Below are positions 1 to 9,177 of a stretch of 64,000 nucleotides of DNA, piece by piece. A program made the translations under genes and the position numbers. The notes under the pieces were generated by a model. It searched no databases. It saw only the letters and a list, made by a program, of their open reading frames with translations, and was not told where the DNA came from. Numbering within the stretch: the stretch's first letter is position 1; each line of letters begins with the position of its first letter. This DNA is from a bacterium (GTDB lineage: Bacteria > Babelota > Babeliae > Babelales > Vermiphilaceae): positions 124,001 to 188,000 of the forward strand of contig CP064961.1 in NCBI GenBank assembly GCA_016699125.1. Reading direction: 5' to 3'.

Positions 1-264
1 TATGCGCTTATTCTTGTAGATCAAGATGCACCTGAGCGCCAAAAAGATGGCTTTGTGCTTATTGATGAACTTACAAAGTCTGCTGATCCGTTAGTTAAAG
101 ATGCGATTTTGTATCAATCAGCTCGTTGTTATTTTGCTCATAACGATCAACAGAAAGCAAAACAACTTCTGCAGCAGTTAGTTGATGATCAGGCATACAA
201 TCAGTTGACGGCGCCTTCATATTGGTCTTCATTAGCACGAGTCAAACTTGGTCAACTTTTATAA
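1..264 (+). CDS. TPR-like protein, C-terminal fragment
   Basis: The frame is open from the first base of the window, so this is the last 87 residues of a longer protein; the GTG at 55 is internal and not a real start. What is visible is helical and alternates Ala/Leu/Gln/Lys with motifs such as ARCYFAHNDQQKAK, in the manner of a tetratricopeptide hairpin. Proteins of this kind are often periplasmic scaffold or envelope factors, but the N-terminus is missing and no family can be fixed. It ends 22 bases before gltX and reads the same way, so it is probably in the same transcript. Confidence 0.6.
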   Translation, partial: YALILVDQDAPERQKDGFVLIDELTKSADPLVKDAILYQSARCYFAHNDQQKAKQLLQQLVDDQAYNQLTAPSYWSSLARVKLGQLL

Positions 265-286
265 ATTACATCGTTAGTGAGTATTC

Positions 287-1675
287 ATGGAACATAAAAC
301 TGTCCGTGTACGTTTTGCCCCGTCACCAACGGGGCATCTCCATGTTGGGGGGTTGCGTACTGCGTTGTTTAACTATCTTTTTGCAAAACATAATAACGGT
401 GTTTACCTTCTTCGTTGTGAAGATACTGATCTTGAACGTTCAACAGAAGCGTTTTTTGATTCTCAGATGCGTTCGTTTGAATGGGTGGGTCTGATTCCTG
501 ATGAACCGGTGGTAATTCAGTCTACACGGTTTGCTCAGCATTTTAAAGTTATTGACTCATTAATTGAGCGAAAAAAAGCATATAAATGTTATTGTACGGA
601 GCAAGCGTTGGCAGCACGCCTTGGCAAAACTGATGAAAATGATTTTATTCGTTATGATAGATACTGTTTTTACAATCAAACGGCACATGATGAAAAAGAT
701 CCATTTGTTATCCGTTTTTGTATGCCAGAGTCTTTGTCGGAGTATATTTTTGATGATCTGATTAGAGGTCAGATCAGTTTTTCGCCTGAACAGTATGATG
801 ACTTTATTATTGTACGTACCGATGGTGTTCCTGTGTATAATTTTGTGGTTGTTGTTGATGATGCTTTTATGGCAATTACTCATGTGATTCGAGGTGAGGA
901 GCATATTGCAAATACGCCAAAGCAGATAGCCATTTATAATGCTTGTGGATATAAGGTTCCATTCTTTGCACATTTACCAATGATTTTGGGCGCTTCTGGG
1001 GCAAAATTAAGCAAGCGAGATGGGGCGACTTCGGTAAATGATTATAAGGAGCATGGATATTTACCAGAAGCACTTGTTAACTATCTGGCAAAACTCGGGT
1101 GGGCATACAAAGATCAAGAGATTTTTTCTATGCAAGAACTTATTACACATTTTTCATTAGAAGGCGTGGGTAAGAAAGGTTCAATTTTTGATCCTGAAAA
1201 ACTCAACTGGATGAACGGACTCTATATTAAAAATATGTCTGCACGCACATTATATGAATATATGTGCACTGAGCTTGAGTATAGGTTCGGCGAACTGTTA
1301 CCAGGTTGGTCACAAGAGCGTATTGAAAAGGCGATTGACGTATTCAAGGGCCGTGTTATAACGCTTGAAGAGTTAAAGAATGAGTTAGGTACATTGCGTG
1401 GTCAAGGTAATGTGCTTATTCCTGAATTTACAAAAGAGATGAAGCAGTATGTAGCAATGGTGAGGGAGCGATTTTTAAAGGAGGGTATTTCTGCAAATAC
1501 TATTAAAGAGGTAGCCAAAGAAGCGGACGTTCCAATCGTTTTAGTTGCACAGCCAGTACGCCTTGCATTAATAGGCAAATTACACGGACCTGGTATAGGC
1601 GATTTAATACATTTGCTTACGACGCAAGAGGTGCTGGAAAGACTGAAAAAACTGGAGGACGTCCCATTTATATAA
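287..1675 (+). CDS. gltX: glutamyl-tRNA synthetase
   Basis: Class I aminoacyl-tRNA synthetase that charges tRNA(Glu) with glutamate in the cytoplasm. The HIGH-type motif is at residues 11-21 (PSPTGHLHVGG) and the KMSKS-type motif KLSKR at about 240-244. The zinc-knuckle pattern CYC then YDRYC matches the Cys-x-Cys, Tyr-x3-Cys set of the E. coli enzyme. At 462 residues it has the family's normal length. Because gatC and gatA and a tRNA-Gln(TTG) are also in this window and no glutaminyl-tRNA synthetase is seen, the enzyme is likely non-discriminating and also makes Glu-tRNA(Gln); that is inference. First gene of a gltX / FabD-like / acpP run. Confidence 0.96.
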   Translation: MEHKTVRVRFAPSPTGHLHVGGLRTALFNYLFAKHNNGVYLLRCEDTDLERSTEAFFDSQMRSFEWVGLIPDEPVVIQSTRFAQHFKVIDSLIERKKAYKCYCTEQALAARLGKTDENDFIRYDRYCFYNQTAHDEKDPFVIRFCMPESLSEYIFDDLIRGQISFSPEQYDDFIIVRTDGVPVYNFVVVVDDAFMAITHVIRGEEHIANTPKQIAIYNACGYKVPFFAHLPMILGASGAKLSKRDGATSVNDYKEHGYLPEALVNYLAKLGWAYKDQEIFSMQELITHFSLEGVGKKGSIFDPEKLNWMNGLYIKNMSARTLYEYMCTELEYRFGELLPGWSQERIEKAIDVFKGRVITLEELKNELGTLRGQGNVLIPEFTKEMKQYVAMVRERFLKEGISANTIKEVAKEADVPIVLVAQPVRLALIGKLHGPGIGDLIHLLTTQEVLERLKKLEDVPFI

Positions 1676-1692
1676 AAAAGGAGTAGGGCGTA

Positions 1693-2625
1693 ATGAAGGT
1701 TGCAGTAGTTTTTCCTGGGTATTCAGGACAATATGTGGGTATGGGCAAGGATTTTTATGATAATCATCGGTTTGTGCAAGAATATTTTGAAGAGGCGTCA
1801 AGCTGTTTGAATCTTAACTTTGTTAAGTTATGTTTTGCTTCTTCTGATGCTGAACTTGGCAAAATCCATAATGCCTATCCTTCACTATTTCTTGTAAGCA
1901 CGGCAATTGGTTTGCTGATGATAAACGAAGGCATCATACCATCTGTTTTGGCAGGATATTGTGATGGTGAATTTGCAGCGCTTTCAGTTGCAAAATGTAT
2001 TAACCTTGCAGATGGTCTTTACTTTCTATCTAAATACAGTGTTTTTTACGAAGATTTTATTAAAAAAAGTAAGTTTTCAGCGTTGCGTATCATGGGTGTT
2101 CCTGCAGAGCTATTGCAAGAAGGATGTCTTACAGTAAGTAATGGTAATGAGGTTGTATTTGTTGGTATCTGTTTTTCAGGTACTGATCATATCGTTTCTG
2201 GTCATCGCGATGCGCTTGAGCGACTGATCGATTTTTTACATGGACAAAAGGCCATTAAGTTTGAGCATGTCAGCATCGGAATGGGTCTGCATTCTCCAAT
2301 GATGATCGATATTGTTCGTTTATTAAAAATGTACTTAGAAAAACTTGATTTTAGGCCATTGAAGACTCCGTTTGTGAGTGCATTAAATGGCGAGTTGGTA
2401 CTTGATGGACCGGCAGCAAAAAACTTATTGTTGCGTCATATTGATGGATCTTTATACTATTCAAAGATTGTGTCTTATTTGGCAGATTATGACCTTATTA
2501 TAGAGATAGGAAACAGGGTTATGTTACATCACCTTTTGAAAAAAGAATATCCTGAAAAAAAGATATTTGAGGTACGAAGAAGTTCGGATTTACTTGCATT
2601 ACAGCGATTAATACATAATCAATAA
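1693..2625 (+). CDS. FabD-like acyltransferase with altered active site
   Basis: The protein aligns end to end with malonyl-CoA:ACP transacylase: an N-terminal FPGYSGQ replaces FPGQGSQ, the nucleophile elbow is AGYCDGEFAAL (residues 87-97) and the second catalytic motif is GLHSPMM with His200. In ordinary FabD the elbow reads GHSLGE with a Ser nucleophile. Here Cys90 takes the Ser position and Tyr89 the preceding His. The Arg that holds the malonyl carboxylate (Arg117 in E. coli) aligns with Tyr115. The gene sits 17 bases after gltX and 13 bases before acpP, so ACP is the natural partner. It could be an acyltransferase with changed donor, a Cys-thioester enzyme, or an inactive relative. Start ATG has an AAAAGGAG signal just upstream. 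Confidence 0.82.
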   Translation: MKVAVVFPGYSGQYVGMGKDFYDNHRFVQEYFEEASSCLNLNFVKLCFASSDAELGKIHNAYPSLFLVSTAIGLLMINEGIIPSVLAGYCDGEFAALSVAKCINLADGLYFLSKYSVFYEDFIKKSKFSALRIMGVPAELLQEGCLTVSNGNEVVFVGICFSGTDHIVSGHRDALERLIDFLHGQKAIKFEHVSIGMGLHSPMMIDIVRLLKMYLEKLDFRPLKTPFVSALNGELVLDGPAAKNLLLRHIDGSLYYSKIVSYLADYDLIIEIGNRVMLHHLLKKEYPEKKIFEVRRSSDLLALQRLIHNQ

Positions 2626-2638
2626 CTATGGAGTTGCA

Positions 2639-2887
2639 GTGGCAGAAAAAAACAGATTAGATACATTTACTAAGATTGCAGAAATAGTTGCAGACAAGTT
2701 GAACATTGATAAGGGATTAATTACTGGCTCGGCGACACTTGAGGGGCTGGGTGCTGATTCACTTGATGTGATCGAAATTATTATGAAGATCGAAGAGCAG
2801 TTTGAAGTACAGATTGATGATCAGGAAGCAGAGACATTGCATACATTGGATGCAGTAGTTGATTATGTGCAAAAACTGCGTACGTAG
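2639..2887 (+). CDS. acpP: acyl carrier protein
   Basis: Small acidic carrier of acyl chains for fatty acid and lipid synthesis. The phosphopantetheine attachment site is in GADSLDVIE, with the Ser at about residue 41. Eighty-two residues is the usual length. The start is GTG at 2639 with GGAG at 2630-2633, five bases ahead; no better start fits. It follows the FabD-like gene closely and ends in front of a strong bidirectional hairpin, so it closes the operon. Confidence 0.95.
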   Translation: MAEKNRLDTFTKIAEIVADKLNIDKGLITGSATLEGLGADSLDVIEIIMKIEEQFEVQIDDQEAETLHTLDAVVDYVQKLRT

Positions 2888-2912
2888 GCAAGAAAGTTTT
2901 TATTACTATATG

Positions 2913-2958
2913 TTTTAAAGGAAGTGCATTGAAATTTTGCAATGTGCTTCCTTTAAAA
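2913..2958. terminator. bidirectional intrinsic terminator
   Basis: A 19-bp stem (tttt plus aaaggaagtgcattg against its complement, with two G-U pairs) encloses the 8-base loop aaattttg. T-runs lie on both sides. It serves acpP on the plus strand and the convergent outer-membrane protein gene on the minus strand, whose stop codon (2953-2955) is inside the stem. Confidence 0.85.
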
Positions 2959-4527
2959 TTTTAATCCAAAGTTTGCATCAAGGCTCCAGTGACACGCAGT
3001 TTGTAGATTTTTCACACTCCTTTTATTCTGATCATGGTGACCATCAAAACTGATTGCAGTACCGATTCTGTAAAAAGAGTTTACCGTTTCTGTGATGAAC
3101 TGTTGATATTCTAGTGCACTGAAAAATCTGTGTATCACTGTTAATGGATTTCGAGCAGAATGTATACTTACATCTGAGGTCTGTATATATGTGGTAATGG
3201 GATCTGAAAAGCTTGCTTGATCAGTGATAGATCCAGTAGTAATTGTTGTTGTACTTGCAGTTGTGTTGTCAATAGTGTTGGTACTTGTATTGAAAAGATT
3301 TTGCGTGCCTTTTATGCCGTATCGTTCTGGAGTGACTGTTTCTTGCAGTTCTATTTTGTCTCGGCTTTTTATATAACCGTTATATCCAATGTGTCCGTTG
3401 ATATTTTTGTACTGCATGCCAAACATGCATATGCCTTCAAAAATGATGTCGTTACTCACTTTGCATGACAGTGTGGTTACATTGATTGCAGGAATAATGC
3501 TGCCTGTTGCTTGGCCTTGATTGAACTCTTTGAGGGGTATATATCTGCTGAGTGGGCCATTTTGTTTAAAATCAAATGAGCGTTTTTCCGTTTTTCCAAA
3601 TCCGTGGGCAAGCGTGCAAGAGACAAAAAGCTCAATGGTGCTTTCAAAATTTTTGTAAAGTTCCGTATTCCATATGCCAGAAATGCCCATGACTGTCTGA
3701 CTTCCATTACCAGAGATTGGTTCAAAGACTGTTTTATTTTTTGAGTGACGACTGGTTGGAAATGTAAAGTGAACTTCTGAGGTCAGTTTGTGAATCGGAG
3801 TTTTGACCCATTGCAGTCCTAGTGCCCATGATATGTCACCAACTCCTTGTCTGTTTTTGACTTTCAAAAGTCCGTTTTGCAGCGGTTGGAGACTACCAGT
3901 TGTTTTTGGATAGGTCACTGCATCGGTAAAACTGGTATATGGTGATCTGGTCGTTTGATGTGTGTTGATTATGTTTCCTGCTGGAAACGCGGTTGATCTG
4001 TTTTCTGCGTCGATAATTTCATGCATATGAATGCCAGATTTTTCAAACGACCATGGTATTACTGTGTAGCAGTACATTCCTTCCAGCATAACGTCCAGGA
4101 ATGTTCCAACGATGGTAGAAACTGTTACGTTATAGTTGATCGGTTTTAACTGTACAGTGCTCGAAAACGATGGAGAAAGACCAAAATAATCGGCAATAAG
4201 CGCGGTATCGTTGCGATTGACAACTGAGCTGCCTTGAATAAATAAGGTATCGGAGCCAAATATCTGATCAGCAATCCGTTCGTTTTTAAAGAGGTGTTCA
4301 AAAGTGACATCGATGGAACAAAGGTAGTGTGATTCTGTCATGTTTTTCTTTTGGATGTTTTGATGTAGATAAAGCTGCCCAATACCGCTGTAAACTGTTT
4401 TGTTTTGATTAACAGATGAAATAGTGTCATGCTTGGTTTGTGCACCCAGTTGACTGTACATGATTATTAAAAAGGTGATTAGCATAACATACATAATGGG
4501 TTGCGTATTTTTTGCGACGTTGTTCAT
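2953..4527 (-). CDS. outer-membrane-type protein, paralogue 3
   Basis: Exported protein of unknown family, third of three tandem paralogues. The N-terminus has a hydrophobic segment ending near LGAQT. Conserved blocks shared with the two upstream genes are, in order, DTALIADYFGLSPSF, an FEPISGNGS motif, RSFDFKQNGPLSRY, and a Gly-Ile-Lys-Gly-Thr block. The C-terminal residue is Phe (NFGLKF), as in beta-barrel outer-membrane proteins. It starts only 24 bases after the previous gene and is probably cotranscribed with it. ATG at 4527 is preferred; the TTG one codon upstream is possible. It is the most diverged of the three, with a shorter C-terminal half. Confidence 0.75.
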   Translation of the reverse strand: MNNVAKNTQPIMYVMLITFLIIMYSQLGAQTKHDTISSVNQNKTVYSGIGQLYLHQNIQKKNMTESHYLCSIDVTFEHLFKNERIADQIFGSDTLFIQGSSVVNRNDTALIADYFGLSPSFSSTVQLKPINYNVTVSTIVGTFLDVMLEGMYCYTVIPWSFEKSGIHMHEIIDAENRSTAFPAGNIINTHQTTRSPYTSFTDAVTYPKTTGSLQPLQNGLLKVKNRQGVGDISWALGLQWVKTPIHKLTSEVHFTFPTSRHSKNKTVFEPISGNGSQTVMGISGIWNTELYKNFESTIELFVSCTLAHGFGKTEKRSFDFKQNGPLSRYIPLKEFNQGQATGSIIPAINVTTLSCKVSNDIIFEGICMFGMQYKNINGHIGYNGYIKSRDKIELQETVTPERYGIKGTQNLFNTSTNTIDNTTASTTTITTGSITDQASFSDPITTYIQTSDVSIHSARNPLTVIHRFFSALEYQQFITETVNSFYRIGTAISFDGHHDQNKRSVKNLQTACHWSLDANFGLKF

Positions 4528-4551
4528 CAATGTGACTTTCTTTGGCCTTTT

Positions 4552-6360
4552 TTAATAGCTTACTGCACAGTTTAACCAGATACCCCATTGTGACACCGGC
4601 GTGTGGTGATACATCTTTTTATCCCTGCTTGCGTGTCCCCATTCAACCTGCCCGCCCAATCCAACTGTTGGATTCCATCCATGTATTGCATCAAATGAAT
4701 AGCTTGTGTTTGCAAACAGTTTGCATGAACCGGCTTGTGTTCGTGCACCTTCAATATCAAGATCATTGAAGGTAATAAATACTGGTGGATTAGAAGTTTT
4801 GATTTGTTCTCTTTCCTTTGTGGGATCTAGGTTCGGTGCGTTTGTCAAGCCGGTTGCGGCTGATGTTCCAGTTGTATCTTGAATCTGTGCAATACCAGGA
4901 TTGTCAATCAGACCATTTTGTACCACCGCAAGGTCTGTTGGACTGTTTTTCTTTGTAAATCTAAGTCCTGAAAATATGGTTGCTTTATTTTGTGTTGCCG
5001 ATAATGGAATGGCATCCTCTGCTGAAAATCCGTATACCTGTGAATCACCTTTCAATCCGATATCAAAGGTTGGATTGGTGGAAAACTCTATCTTATCTTT
5101 GCTGCGCATCCATACGTTAAAACCACAATTAAATGACCAGTTTTTCTGGCTGTATTGTAACATGCCTAACAGTTCTGTTTGAATACTATTTGATACATCA
5201 ACTTTTAGTGCAGTTGCGTTTGCAACAGGTAAGAAATGTTTTGCAAACTGGTAACCAACTGCTTTGCCGGTTGCCGCACCCTCTCCGGCTCCTGTTTGCA
5301 ACGTATCGGCAGCTACTGTATTTACTGATTCAAGTTCACCTGCGAGCATATATCGTGACAGTGGTTTATCTTGCAGATCAAATACACGCATTTGTGATGT
5401 CCTGAACAGATGGCCAACATAGACATCAAAAGCGAAAGTAAGATTCTGATTTTGATCTGCATTCTGCCACAGTTGCATAGATCCGTTCAGTTTGCCACCA
5501 ATTTCCCAATGATGTCCATTTCCAGTTACCGGCTCTAAAAGATCTGTGCTTTGAACCTTTTTTCCAGTTGGCGCAGTTATTTCAAATGCAGCACCGAGTG
5601 TAGTTTTTTCTGACCATTCTCTGTTGACACCGCAGGTTATGATGGTGTCTGCCATACCGTTGTGTTTTAATGCTTCTTTTCTTATCTTTGCATATTTTAA
5701 CGGTTCAAATAACGTTTGACTTGTATTTGGAATTTCTGAGCCTGCAAAATAGTCTGATGCTGTTGCAAGTAGTTGTGCGGGTGTTAATAAACTATCCGAA
5801 ACAAAATAGCCGGCAGGGTGTGTTTGTGTGCCTTGATTCGTCACGGTTTCTTTGAAATTTAAATGAGTCACCATATGTACAAAGGAGGTTCGTGCAGCAA
5901 GATATAAACCATCATACCAGCTGTGTAAATCTAATCTGAAGGATGGAGACAATGCAAACTGTTTTATTTTTGGATGAAGGGTGACGATGCTTTCAAAATT
6001 TTGCGGCAGATAAAAATAGTCGGCTAACAGTGCTGTATCAAGGCGTTCAGTAATCTGTGAGCCGGAAATTGAGATAAACTTCATGTTATCGTCATCGTTG
6101 CTATTAACAGAACTTAATACACCATCAAACAGACAGTTGCTCATAGTTCTTTCTTTAAAATTGCTATTCCATTCGCCAGCAAGGGATAGTCTGCCATTGA
6201 GCCCTTTTTTGTTTTGCGTCGGTTGATAGATTGCATAATCTCGTGCATAGTTTCGTGTTGCGGATCGAAATGTAAAATGGGTTACGTTTGCAAAAAGCTG
6301 AACAGAAGACAGGAGTCCAATGAATAGCAAGAACTGTGGATTATAAAGTGAGGTAAGCAT
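4552..6360 (-). CDS. outer-membrane-type protein, paralogue 2
   Basis: The start chosen is ATG at 6360, preceded by AAGGAGAGAC and followed by a clean signal peptide (hydrophobic LLFIGLLSSVQLFA, cleavage near FAN). Longer reading frames upstream have no such signal. The mature protein repeats the family blocks: DTALLADYFYLPQNF, then a WYDGLYLAARTSFVH block, LEPVTGNGHHWEIGG, RVFDLQDKPLSRYM, GLKGDSQVYGF and a final QWGIWLNCAVSY ending in Tyr. The even spread of alternating hydrophobic stretches and the aromatic last residue suggest a beta-barrel porin or surface protein. No named family is recognised. Confidence 0.8.
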   Translation of the reverse strand: MLTSLYNPQFLLFIGLLSSVQLFANVTHFTFRSATRNYARDYAIYQPTQNKKGLNGRLSLAGEWNSNFKERTMSNCLFDGVLSSVNSNDDDNMKFISISGSQITERLDTALLADYFYLPQNFESIVTLHPKIKQFALSPSFRLDLHSWYDGLYLAARTSFVHMVTHLNFKETVTNQGTQTHPAGYFVSDSLLTPAQLLATASDYFAGSEIPNTSQTLFEPLKYAKIRKEALKHNGMADTIITCGVNREWSEKTTLGAAFEITAPTGKKVQSTDLLEPVTGNGHHWEIGGKLNGSMQLWQNADQNQNLTFAFDVYVGHLFRTSQMRVFDLQDKPLSRYMLAGELESVNTVAADTLQTGAGEGAATGKAVGYQFAKHFLPVANATALKVDVSNSIQTELLGMLQYSQKNWSFNCGFNVWMRSKDKIEFSTNPTFDIGLKGDSQVYGFSAEDAIPLSATQNKATIFSGLRFTKKNSPTDLAVVQNGLIDNPGIAQIQDTTGTSAATGLTNAPNLDPTKEREQIKTSNPPVFITFNDLDIEGARTQAGSCKLFANTSYSFDAIHGWNPTVGLGGQVEWGHASRDKKMYHHTPVSQWGIWLNCAVSY

Positions 6361-6436
6361 GTCTCTCCTTTTTATGATTAAAAGACTCTTGACCAGGTAT
6401 ACCTCATTTGCCCAAAAAACGCAATCGATAATAAAA

Positions 6437-6467
6437 AAGGCTGATTGATTATGCACCAATCAGCCTT
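6437..6467 (-). terminator. intrinsic terminator
   Basis: A perfect 11-bp stem (aaggctgattg / caatcagcctt) with a 9-base loop. On the minus strand it is followed by a U-run (aaaaaa at 6432-6437 on the plus strand). It ends transcription of paralogue 1, so paralogues 2 and 3 need their own promoter. Confidence 0.85.
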
Positions 6468-6525
6468 GAGTACTATTGCTTTACCATTTGGAGATCTAAC
6501 ACATTAAAAAATGTTACATCTACCT

Positions 6526-8319
6526 TTAATTAAAGGACAATCCGCCCTTCAACCATACACCCCACTGGGACAACGCGCCATTTACGGTTGAGCTTATGTT
6601 GCTTGTAACCGTTGCAGAGGTATTATCATCGTTGTCATTGTGGTGACTTCCACGGCCGAATTCAACTTCAGCACCGATACCAATGAATGGAATCCAATCT
6701 TCACGATCGATCCAGGTGTAGTTTACATGGGTGAAGATTTTGTGTGATTGAAGTTTGGTTTCTGCGCCTTCAAAATCAATATCAGTTAATGCAATTAACA
6801 CAGGAGCTGATGATGTATTGATTGCTGTTCCACTTGGTTTATCATTTAATGCTTGACTGTTAGTTGCGTTGTATGCTGCAACGGCGGAATCAATTCCAAT
6901 ATTTGTTGTTCCTGTTACTTTTGAGCTGTTTACTGTTGCAGCGCTGTCTGTTGCTGACAATGCAATGGTGTTGGTGCTTTCAAATCCGTACACTGATGAA
7001 AGGCCTTTTAATGCCCAGGTGTTTGCAGCAAAGGTGATCAGCTTGTCATCGGCGTCGGTATCTTGATGGATTGTTTCGGTGCTTCCGCCAAAGAACTCAT
7101 AACCAAGATCCAAGCTCCAGCCTCTGCAGGTGAAGTTGAACATACCAACCACGTCTGCCTGTACGCCTACGCTTGTTTTTACATCAAGGGTAGTGATGTT
7201 TGCAACGGGAGCATATTCTGCTGCGAACTGATAGTTTGGTTTTGTGGTTGCATTTCCTGCGCCAAGGTCAACGTTTTTCATCATTTTTTCAGCCAAAGCA
7301 TAACGGCTTAATGGTTTACCTTTTAGATCAAAAGTACGTGTTTGACGTGCTTTTAATAGATGAGTGAAATCAGCTTCAAATACAAAATCAAAGCGTTTTT
7401 CGTCATCTTCTGATCTCCACACGGTGTAATGTGAAGTTACGCCACCGCCAACTTCCCAGTGTTTACCGTTACCAGCTGTTGGTTCAAAAAGCAATACTGC
7501 ATGTGGTTTGCGGCTTGTTGGAGCAGCTGCTTGGAAGTTCAATCCAAAATGGTAGTCTTCATCCAACAAAACGTTATAACCGACTTCAAAACGCAATTCA
7601 AACTCATTTTCTGAATGTTTTTGATTGTCTATTTTTGCATATTGCAATGCATTTGCTTTTACTGTTGAGCTGGTTACTGTTTTTGTTCCAGCTGCATAAT
7701 CAGCAAATGAGCTTAAAAGGTTGCCAGAGGTGATCGCTGTTTTATCAAAAAAACCGGCCTCATATCCAGCGGTACCTGCTTTGTTAACCTGTTCATTAAA
7801 GCCTAATTCATGACGTGAATGAACAAATGGTCCAAATGCTCTGAAGTACAAGCCTTCTACCCATTCATCAAAAGCCATATAAAAATTGAAATCTACTTGG
7901 AAGCGTTGAACTTTTGGCTTGAATGTTAATGTGCTTTTGAAATCTCTTGGAAGATAGAAGTTTTCAGCAAGTAGATCGCCTGATGCACGTCCAGCAACAG
8001 CAGATCCTGAAACAATCACTTGTTGATTATCGTCAGCAGTACCAGTAACGATTGATGATCCTAAAAATGCTTTTGCAATTCCACTTGATTTTAAAGATTC
8101 GCTATATTTAAAACGTGAGGACAAGGTACCGTACAGTGCTTCCATTTCTGGGATAGCTGTATGATGACTTGTTGTTCCGACGATTTTGCCAGCAGTGTCG
8201 CGTGATGCTGGACGAAGATTTATAAACGGTGCGCTGTTATTATTGCTATCTGCAACTACTGACAGCATGCTTGTAAAACCTATTGCTGCACCTAAAAATT
8301 TAATACGTATTGTATTCAT
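6526..8319 (-). CDS. outer-membrane-type protein, paralogue 1
   Basis: First and most complete of the three paralogues, 597 residues. ATG at 8319 is preceded by GAGGAGTT. The signal peptide runs to about SVVAD. Family blocks: LLAENFYLPRDFKST, a WVEGLYFRAFGPFVHSR block, FEPTAGNGKHWEVGGG, RTFDLKGKPLSRYAL, ALKGLSSVYGFE, and the terminal QWGVWLKGGLSFN. The final residues alternate polar and hydrophobic with a penultimate Phe, as in outer-membrane strands. It has its own candidate promoter and terminator and a leader of about 110 bases, the layout expected of a strongly expressed major envelope protein; expression level is inference. Confidence 0.82.
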   Translation of the reverse strand: MNTIRIKFLGAAIGFTSMLSVVADSNNNSAPFINLRPASRDTAGKIVGTTSHHTAIPEMEALYGTLSSRFKYSESLKSSGIAKAFLGSSIVTGTADDNQQVIVSGSAVAGRASGDLLAENFYLPRDFKSTLTFKPKVQRFQVDFNFYMAFDEWVEGLYFRAFGPFVHSRHELGFNEQVNKAGTAGYEAGFFDKTAITSGNLLSSFADYAAGTKTVTSSTVKANALQYAKIDNQKHSENEFELRFEVGYNVLLDEDYHFGLNFQAAAPTSRKPHAVLLFEPTAGNGKHWEVGGGVTSHYTVWRSEDDEKRFDFVFEADFTHLLKARQTRTFDLKGKPLSRYALAEKMMKNVDLGAGNATTKPNYQFAAEYAPVANITTLDVKTSVGVQADVVGMFNFTCRGWSLDLGYEFFGGSTETIHQDTDADDKLITFAANTWALKGLSSVYGFESTNTIALSATDSAATVNSSKVTGTTNIGIDSAVAAYNATNSQALNDKPSGTAINTSSAPVLIALTDIDFEGAETKLQSHKIFTHVNYTWIDREDWIPFIGIGAEVEFGRGSHHNDNDDNTSATVTSNISSTVNGALSQWGVWLKGGLSFN

Positions 8320-8428
8320 AAAACTAACTCCTCATTACTCTGAACTAGATAGATAAACTGTAAAATAAGACATCTTACAGTGACGTGTTGTATAGCCTTT
8401 TTTTAGTAGGTCGATTGGCCTCCTTTCG

Positions 8429-8459
8429 ATTCTTACAATGGTGATATTGCCCTTGTCAA
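8429..8459 (-). promoter_or_regulatory. candidate promoter for paralogue 1
   Basis: On the minus strand TTGACA (8454-8459) is followed after 18 bases by TAAGAAT (8429-8435). The rest of the 8320-8634 gap is AT-rich with no other gene or stable hairpin that I can see. Confidence 0.4.
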
Positions 8460-8634
8460 ACGTAACTTTTATTAAAAAAGTTGTTTGGACATTTTGCAAT
8501 ATCTTATCGATTCAGTCATGCAATTCAAATACTTTATCTAACCCTCCTACAATATATAATGATTTTTTTAAAATTGTAAAGAGATGTTTGATTTGGAGAA
8601 GCCATCAGTAGAGCAGTTTCCCTGTTTTGAATAA

Positions 8635-8943
8635 TTATTTAAAACAGCTAGAGCCAATTTTCATTTTACTAGACTCTTTGAATGCGATTGGGTCGTTATT
8701 TTTTGATTTTAATTCTTTTGAGTATCTAGAAAGCTGGTTAACAGTTATTAAAGGATCTTTTATAATTTCGATGTGATCGCATTCATAGTTTAGTCTGTGT
8801 GTAATATTCTGATTGTTTATCAGTTTCGCTTTATCTTGTGCTATCAATAAATCCTGTTGTTGCATTAGAGTGCCAACTTCTGTTTTGCAGCTACCACTTA
8901 AGATAGGTTCATTGTAAGAACTATTGTGCAAAGTAAGATTCAT
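8635..8943 (-). CDS. small hypothetical protein, doubtful
   Basis: A 102-residue frame without signal peptide, membrane segment or recognised motif; it is rich in Asn, Lys and Ser. The ATG at 8943 has no clear ribosome site. It could be a real small gene, a remnant of a larger one, or chance. The region 8944-9177 upstream holds nothing I can identify. Confidence 0.25.
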   Translation of the reverse strand: MNLTLHNSSYNEPILSGSCKTEVGTLMQQQDLLIAQDKAKLINNQNITHRLNYECDHIEIIKDPLITVNQLSRYSKELKSKNNDPIAFKESSKMKIGSSCFK

Positions 8944-9177
8944 GGCCAGATTTTTGGTAACGGTTAAAAGTAAAAAAATGTGAATAGGGAGGCATATGAT
9001 TTGTACATTGCAGTTCTTTATCCGTCATTAAAAACAGTACTTTAAAAGTATCTTTGATCATACGGTCTTTGATTCAGTTTCAAATTTTTTTATAAAAAAA
9101 GCAATTTTTTAATCTGCTGTAGTTTGCCTTGCTTATCTTGCGATTATTTCTGTACATATTGTAGGATTGAAAAAAGA

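Noticed and set aside
560..973. A 137-codon minus-strand frame inside gltX.
   Set aside because: Antisense shadow of a conserved gene; composition is low-information and no family fits.
4901..5182. Plus-strand frames opposite the outer-membrane genes (also 5133-5405, 6869-7311, 7431-7733).
   Set aside because: They lie antisense to a well-supported paralogous family and have no motif or start signal.
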